A DNA stretch of 64,000 nucleotides, taken from NCBI GenBank assembly GCA_004794655.1, contig SMMW01000584.1:5914501-5978500 (forward strand), written 5' to 3'. The notes beneath the pieces are model-generated. The model had not been told where the DNA came from and searched no databases. It was given only the letters and a program-made list of their open reading frames with translations. A program made the position numbers and the translations under genes. The DNA is from Marisa cornuarietis (lineage: Eukaryota > Mollusca > Gastropoda > Architaenioglossa > Ampullariidae). Positions 59,059-64,000 of this stretch are shown here, in pieces (the first letter of the stretch is position 1; each line of letters starts with the position of its first letter).

Positions 59059-59142
59059 GTGTGTGTGTGTGTGTGCGTGCGCGTGCGTGCGTGCGTGCGT
59101 GCGTGCGCGTGTGCGTGCGTGTGTGTGTGTGTGTGTGTGTGT
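59059..59142. repeat. (GT)n/(GCGT)n compound microsatellite
   Basis: GT units enclose a block of GCGT units, the same architecture as 11023-11079. Confidence 0.97.
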
Positions 59143-61514
59143 TAGTGAGTTAGTAGCTGATCTGTTCACATGAAGAAATCCAATGTGATACAGCCATTTA
59201 TGCTGTGGCAGTTCAGCTATGCCTTTTACTTGCAACGAGTAAAGACTAAGCAAAGAACAGTATGTCAAGAGAAAGCCAAATATAGCCAGATCAGTCAGTC
59301 ACTAATCAAGTCGTTGATCTGTTCAAGCCTTTGGAATACACATTTTTAAATATCTGCCCCCTCCCTTTAACAAAAAGAAATAATAGTAATAAAGTTGTAT
59401 TATTCTCCATGATCCTTTGTGCCAAAATAAAAACCCTTCGGTGGAGATTATAAATGCTATCTAATGCACAGTAACCATTTTTCATTCGATTTTATGTTAA
59501 TATATAACTAGCACGCCAAATATTTTCTGTTTTATTTTCTGTCATATCCCAGGATTTTATGTAAAATGTCTACCCTAGATTTCTCTGGCAAACAAGGCAT
59601 TAGCACAATATCTGAGTTTCTCATCCAAAACACCTCAGACCAGCCAAACAACGTTGTTTTGTGTTAACTTCAATCTCGATCAATAGAGCCTATTTTCGTG
59701 TGTTTTATTTGTTTTCTTCGTCCCCTCTTTTAAATTTAGCGTTAGTCAGTGATGCAAATTGACAGCCGGAAATACAAAGAATTTGCGAGCGAATGGACAA
59801 GAGGGCAACAGAAAAAAATGTCTGGTGCTGGCAAAAAGTGACGCGAAAGAGAATGGACGTGGAAAGGCGTTTCGTGGTCAGTCTCCCAAATAAAGCCGTC
59901 AGAAGTTGGAGGACTGTTTTTTAAGGGGCTAGCTAGGGGAAATGATAATTTTTTTAAGAAATTAAATAACCGAATGAATAAATTAAATCTTTTTTTCTGG
60001 TACATCCTGCCGCACTGAAGTGAACAATCATTTATTAACAAAATATTTTAATTCAGAAAAAACGAAGAAAATTAGAAATATGTTCTTAATTTACTTAAGG
60101 AATTAAGTATCACGAAAGATCATTTAAATATTGATCCAGGTTTTCTTCAAGGCTGTTTCACTATCTCAGAACTTGATATTTGTTTCTTTCTAAAAAAAAT
60201 TAAAATTATCCCATTTTTAGAAAGCCAAAATAGTGCCCAGAGAAATTCTTCTTTGAAATAAAAGAAGAAAATATTTGAATTACTTAAAACAATTTCAGGT
60301 GAAAATTTTTTAATCTGTTTTATTAAGTCGTGAAAGTAGAAAGAACTTTATTGCGTTTGTAGAAAGTATGACAGTTTCTGGACTAGCAACTCTTAGTAAA
60401 GAAGCCAGACTTGAAATTTTCTCAATGACTCTAGTTCGTAAAAATGAGAAAGAGAGGGTACAACGCTTGCAACATTCGGTTAACGCTTAAACTCCATTTC
60501 CGTTGCTGGTTGTAGATGGTACAGGGGGGAGGGGGATGGGAGTGGTCAGAAATGGGCGCTTGGGGGAAAATCAGGGGGGATTTTTCCAGACGACAGTAAA
60601 ATGAAGCGCTGCATATGCAGTGCGGTGATTACTGCTGTTACATCAATTTCAAACATAAGGCAATTAACCTTAGCTTTCGTAGCCATAGCAGCGGGCCTTG
60701 TGCCTAGGTTTTGATAGCCTCTTGGTCGACGCACCGTGAACACTCTGCATAACGAAGGCTTACAAGCAAAGGGACGTTGTCCAAGGCTCGGGTATAAGGT
60801 CCGAACCTGCACCAACCTCACTGGAATGGCTCAGCAGTCCCCTTCCCCGACGGTGCACCATGCATATGGAGGAGGCCGCAGTCTGAGCGAGCCAACAGAT
60901 GCTGGCTAGAGCCTGACATTTCAAAGCTATCTGATCCCCTCCCGCCCGTTACGGCCCCGTCAGCGATAAAACCACTTAGCCGCGAGGGGAACTCCAACAA
61001 TAGATAGCATCTTTTATTTTATGCCCTTAGGGACATCGCTGGTCTTTTGTGCAATCGTTCCTGAAGGCTGTGGCAAGAATGTGCACTGCTGTGGACGAGA
61101 TGACGATGGTGGTTGGCAAGTCTCGCGGGAAAAGCGAGATTCTGCTTGACGTCAGCAGCCGCTGACTTTTGGGAGCGCGTAGGACAAAATATTAAAAGTT
61201 TATTCTTCGTGGTGTGTTACGTTATTAGAGAGCTAGGTAAAGCAGTCAGAGGGGTGATGCAAGGACGAGCCCAGAACAGACAAGACAGTCCTCGTCAGAC
61301 TGATCTCATTTTAACCTTTATTTCCTCCAACATCTGGACTTGCCATTGCAGTAAATACAAAACTCAGTTCAGTATTAAATCTTTTTATCTTAAATTTTCG
61401 GGCACTTTTTGTTAGTAAGAACTTATTAAAAACGTTTATTTCCTTGTTCTGTTTCTTTTATGTTGTTTTAAAAGTAATATTTTGACGGATAGAAGATAAG
61501 TAGATCTATTTTAG
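59143..61514. other. Non-coding stretch
   Basis: AT-rich (especially 59330-60440), then a GC-richer segment 60480-61200 with ORFs of 60-100 codons lacking domains. G-run at 60525-60540. Nothing called. Confidence 0.45.
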
Positions 61515-62240
61515 CATTGTCGTTAATAATAATAAATCCAAGGTTTACATAGTGTATACTCACACTCCTAAGGGGCATATTCTTAGCGCTTAAGAACATG
61601 GGCAACATACGAGGGACAGAAGAACAAACAAACAACATATGAACGACTGAACTGATGTCGAATAAAAGACAAATATAAAAAGCGTAAAGAGGATCCAAGT
61701 AACAAGGACTAAAAGTATCATTATTTTACAAAAGGAAGACGAGCAGGGAAGTAGGAATCAGCGGGACAGAGTAGAAGGATGTGAAAAAGGACGAGCATTG
61801 TGTGGACTGTGTTAGGAGTAATGCTTAAGGAAGAGGTGCGTTTTCAGCGGACATTTTAAGGATTCAATAGTGGGTTAATGGCGAATATGGAAAGGGAGAG
61901 AGAGTTCCCTTGTTTTGCTGCACAGTAGCTAAAAGTCCTGTGACCATATGTTGTTGTTCTGGTGACAGGAACAGTGAGGATACGGTCATCAGACGAAAAG
62001 CACAGTTGTCTGGCTGAGACGTAAGGGATGAGAAGTTTAGAGAAACAGTCAGGACAGAAGCCAGCAAAGAAATTAAAACACAGCACAGACAGTTTGTACT
62101 GAATGCGAGAACCACTAGATAGGAATGCCTGCAATGCAATCTTTCGCTGATCACATCATGGATTGCAATGTATCGGGGTCAAGGAGTTCATTCTGATTTT
62201 GACACGATTTCTGACGTTCAATGAAGTGAGATAAGCGAGA
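61515..62240 (+). repeat. Dispersed mid-repetitive element, copy 2 (longer)
   Basis: Begins after an AAT run with 'ggtttacatagtgtatac' and 'ttcttagcgcttaagaac', matching the layout of 11810-12010. It continues with 'gaggtgcgttttcagcggac', 'ggcgaatatggaaagggaga', 'gagttcccttgttttgctgc' and 'aaaagtcctgtgaccatatg'. From memory, such 'GGTGGGTTTT...GGAGAGAGTTCC' segments belong to a repeat family spread through many animal genomes. Overlapping - strand ORFs (61856-62154) lie within it and are not genes. Confidence 0.6.
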
Positions 62241-62278
62241 AAGATATGGGGGGACAAGAAAAAACGAGTTTTCTTAAG

Positions 62279-62338
<60 letters not shown>
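62279..62338. repeat. (CA)n microsatellite
   Basis: About 30 perfect CA units abut the end of the mid-repetitive element. Confidence 0.98.
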
Positions 62339-62342
<4 letters not shown>

Positions 62343-62364
62343 GATATATTTAAAGGAAGATACG

Positions 62365-62500
62365 CACGCATTGTTTGTTTGTTTTGGTTTGGTTTTTTGG
62401 TGGGAGGGGGCTGGAGTGTTTTGTTATTTGTTTGTTTGTTTATTTGTTGTTTGTTTATTGTTTGTGTGTTTTTGTCTGTTTGTTTGTTTGTTTGTTTTGC
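62365..62500. repeat. (GTTT)n-rich low-complexity block
   Basis: Runs of GTTT and TTTG units; Phe/Val/Cys-rich ORFs here are artefacts. Confidence 0.92.
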
Positions 62501-63536
<1,036 letters not shown>

Positions 63537-63569
63537 CCTTCCCCTCTCTATCATCTAGCTAGCTAGCTA

Positions 63570-64000
63570 TCAACATACATATTAACGCTTTCTCAGAAAG
63601 TGATTGCGTGTCTGTGTCTGTAAAGACTGGTAAGTGAATACGTCTCTTAATGCTCTTCTTAATCGGAGAAGTATGTCGAAAGTTTGAAAGTGTGTCAAAT
63701 TTTTAAATGGCAGCTACAAAAACGCTGCCCAGCTTGGTCAAAGTGTTTAACTGACTGCTACAGAAAACTTTGCGAAGCTTGTCCAACGTTCGCCCAGACG
63801 TGTGCAGTTAAGGAGAACCTTTATCATCTCGATATCCCTTCTCGTTCCTTTAACTCCTCCTTGCGCCGCACTTAACATTTTAACAGACTCCAAAGCTGTT
63901 TGCCGACAAGCATGTTGGCCCTGTTTATTGTTCTTTGAGGCAGGTGCCGTCCGCAGACAAGCGGCGTGCGAAACAAAACCTACTTTCAGATCTCAGGCGT
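63570..64000. other. Non-coding stretch to the window end
   Basis: A donor-like CTG|GTAAGT lies near 63630 and a 63-codon ORF at 63684-63875 (+) has no recognised motif. Nothing called. Confidence 0.4.

Overview
This window is AT-leaning animal nuclear DNA that is mostly non-coding. It is packed with long dinucleotide to tetranucleotide microsatellites, about ten minisatellites and short retroelement copies. There is no dense gene packing, no ribosome-binding-site/operon architecture and no long uninterrupted ORF. The only convincing coding sequence is split into exons with GT/GC...AG borders and introns of up to about 6 kb. The texture (GT/CA, TGAG, CAAC and CTTT arrays, tRNA-derived SINEs, a LINE 3' end and a pogo-like MITE) suits an invertebrate metazoan. 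A mollusc is my best guess, but no marker gene proves it.

The one supported gene lies on the + strand. Its 5' coding exon (16206-17000, acceptor at 16187) is GC-rich and encodes a basic, Ser/Thr/Pro-rich, probably disordered protein with a KRRK-type nuclear localisation signal and an RRVS phosphosite. It appears to end at a non-canonical GC donor. It joins in frame to exons at 17781-17903 and 24248-24379, each open only in the required frame and each with length divisible by three. Two further segments (20173-20286 and 31269-31343) have the same phase-0/phase-0 property and may be extra or cassette exons. The gene continues past what I can trace, and I do not recognise the protein. A second possible gene start is a CpG-rich segment near 50.45-50.69 kb. 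It has a CCAAT box and two TGACGTAA sites 10 bp apart, followed by a perfect CAG|GTAAGT donor at 51426/51427 and a small ATG-bearing candidate exon at 52756-52793.

Mobile DNA is the best-documented content. A tRNA-derived SINE family (~175-190 bp) has three copies (330-506, 2881-3072, 46245-46420) and one tail fragment (36795-36836). The 2.9 kb copy has a perfect 13-bp target-site duplication and the 46 kb copy has an 11/12-bp one. A 5'-truncated, frameshifted LINE 3' end (49235-49665, - strand) is bracketed by a perfect 10-bp duplication. A ~566-bp pogo/Tigger-like MITE (12285-12850) has 20/23-matching terminal inverted repeats. A second tRNA-like element lies on the - strand near 21.5 kb. 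A mid-repetitive family starting with a 'tttatatagc' motif has copies at 11.8 kb and 61.5 kb.

Tandem repeats: the most unusual is a minisatellite with a GTATCAGAGACAGTA core. It spans ~1.1 kb at 55.3-56.4 kb and reappears in inverted orientation, strongly homogenised, at 57.52-57.80 kb. A 26-bp minisatellite at 14.4-14.6 kb carries repeated TGACGTAA/TTACGTAA bZIP-type sites. Other minisatellites are at 9.0-9.4, 33.7-34.06, 37.15-37.45, 41.98-42.2 and 47.86-47.99 kb. Remaining stretches contain only short, unsupported ORFs.
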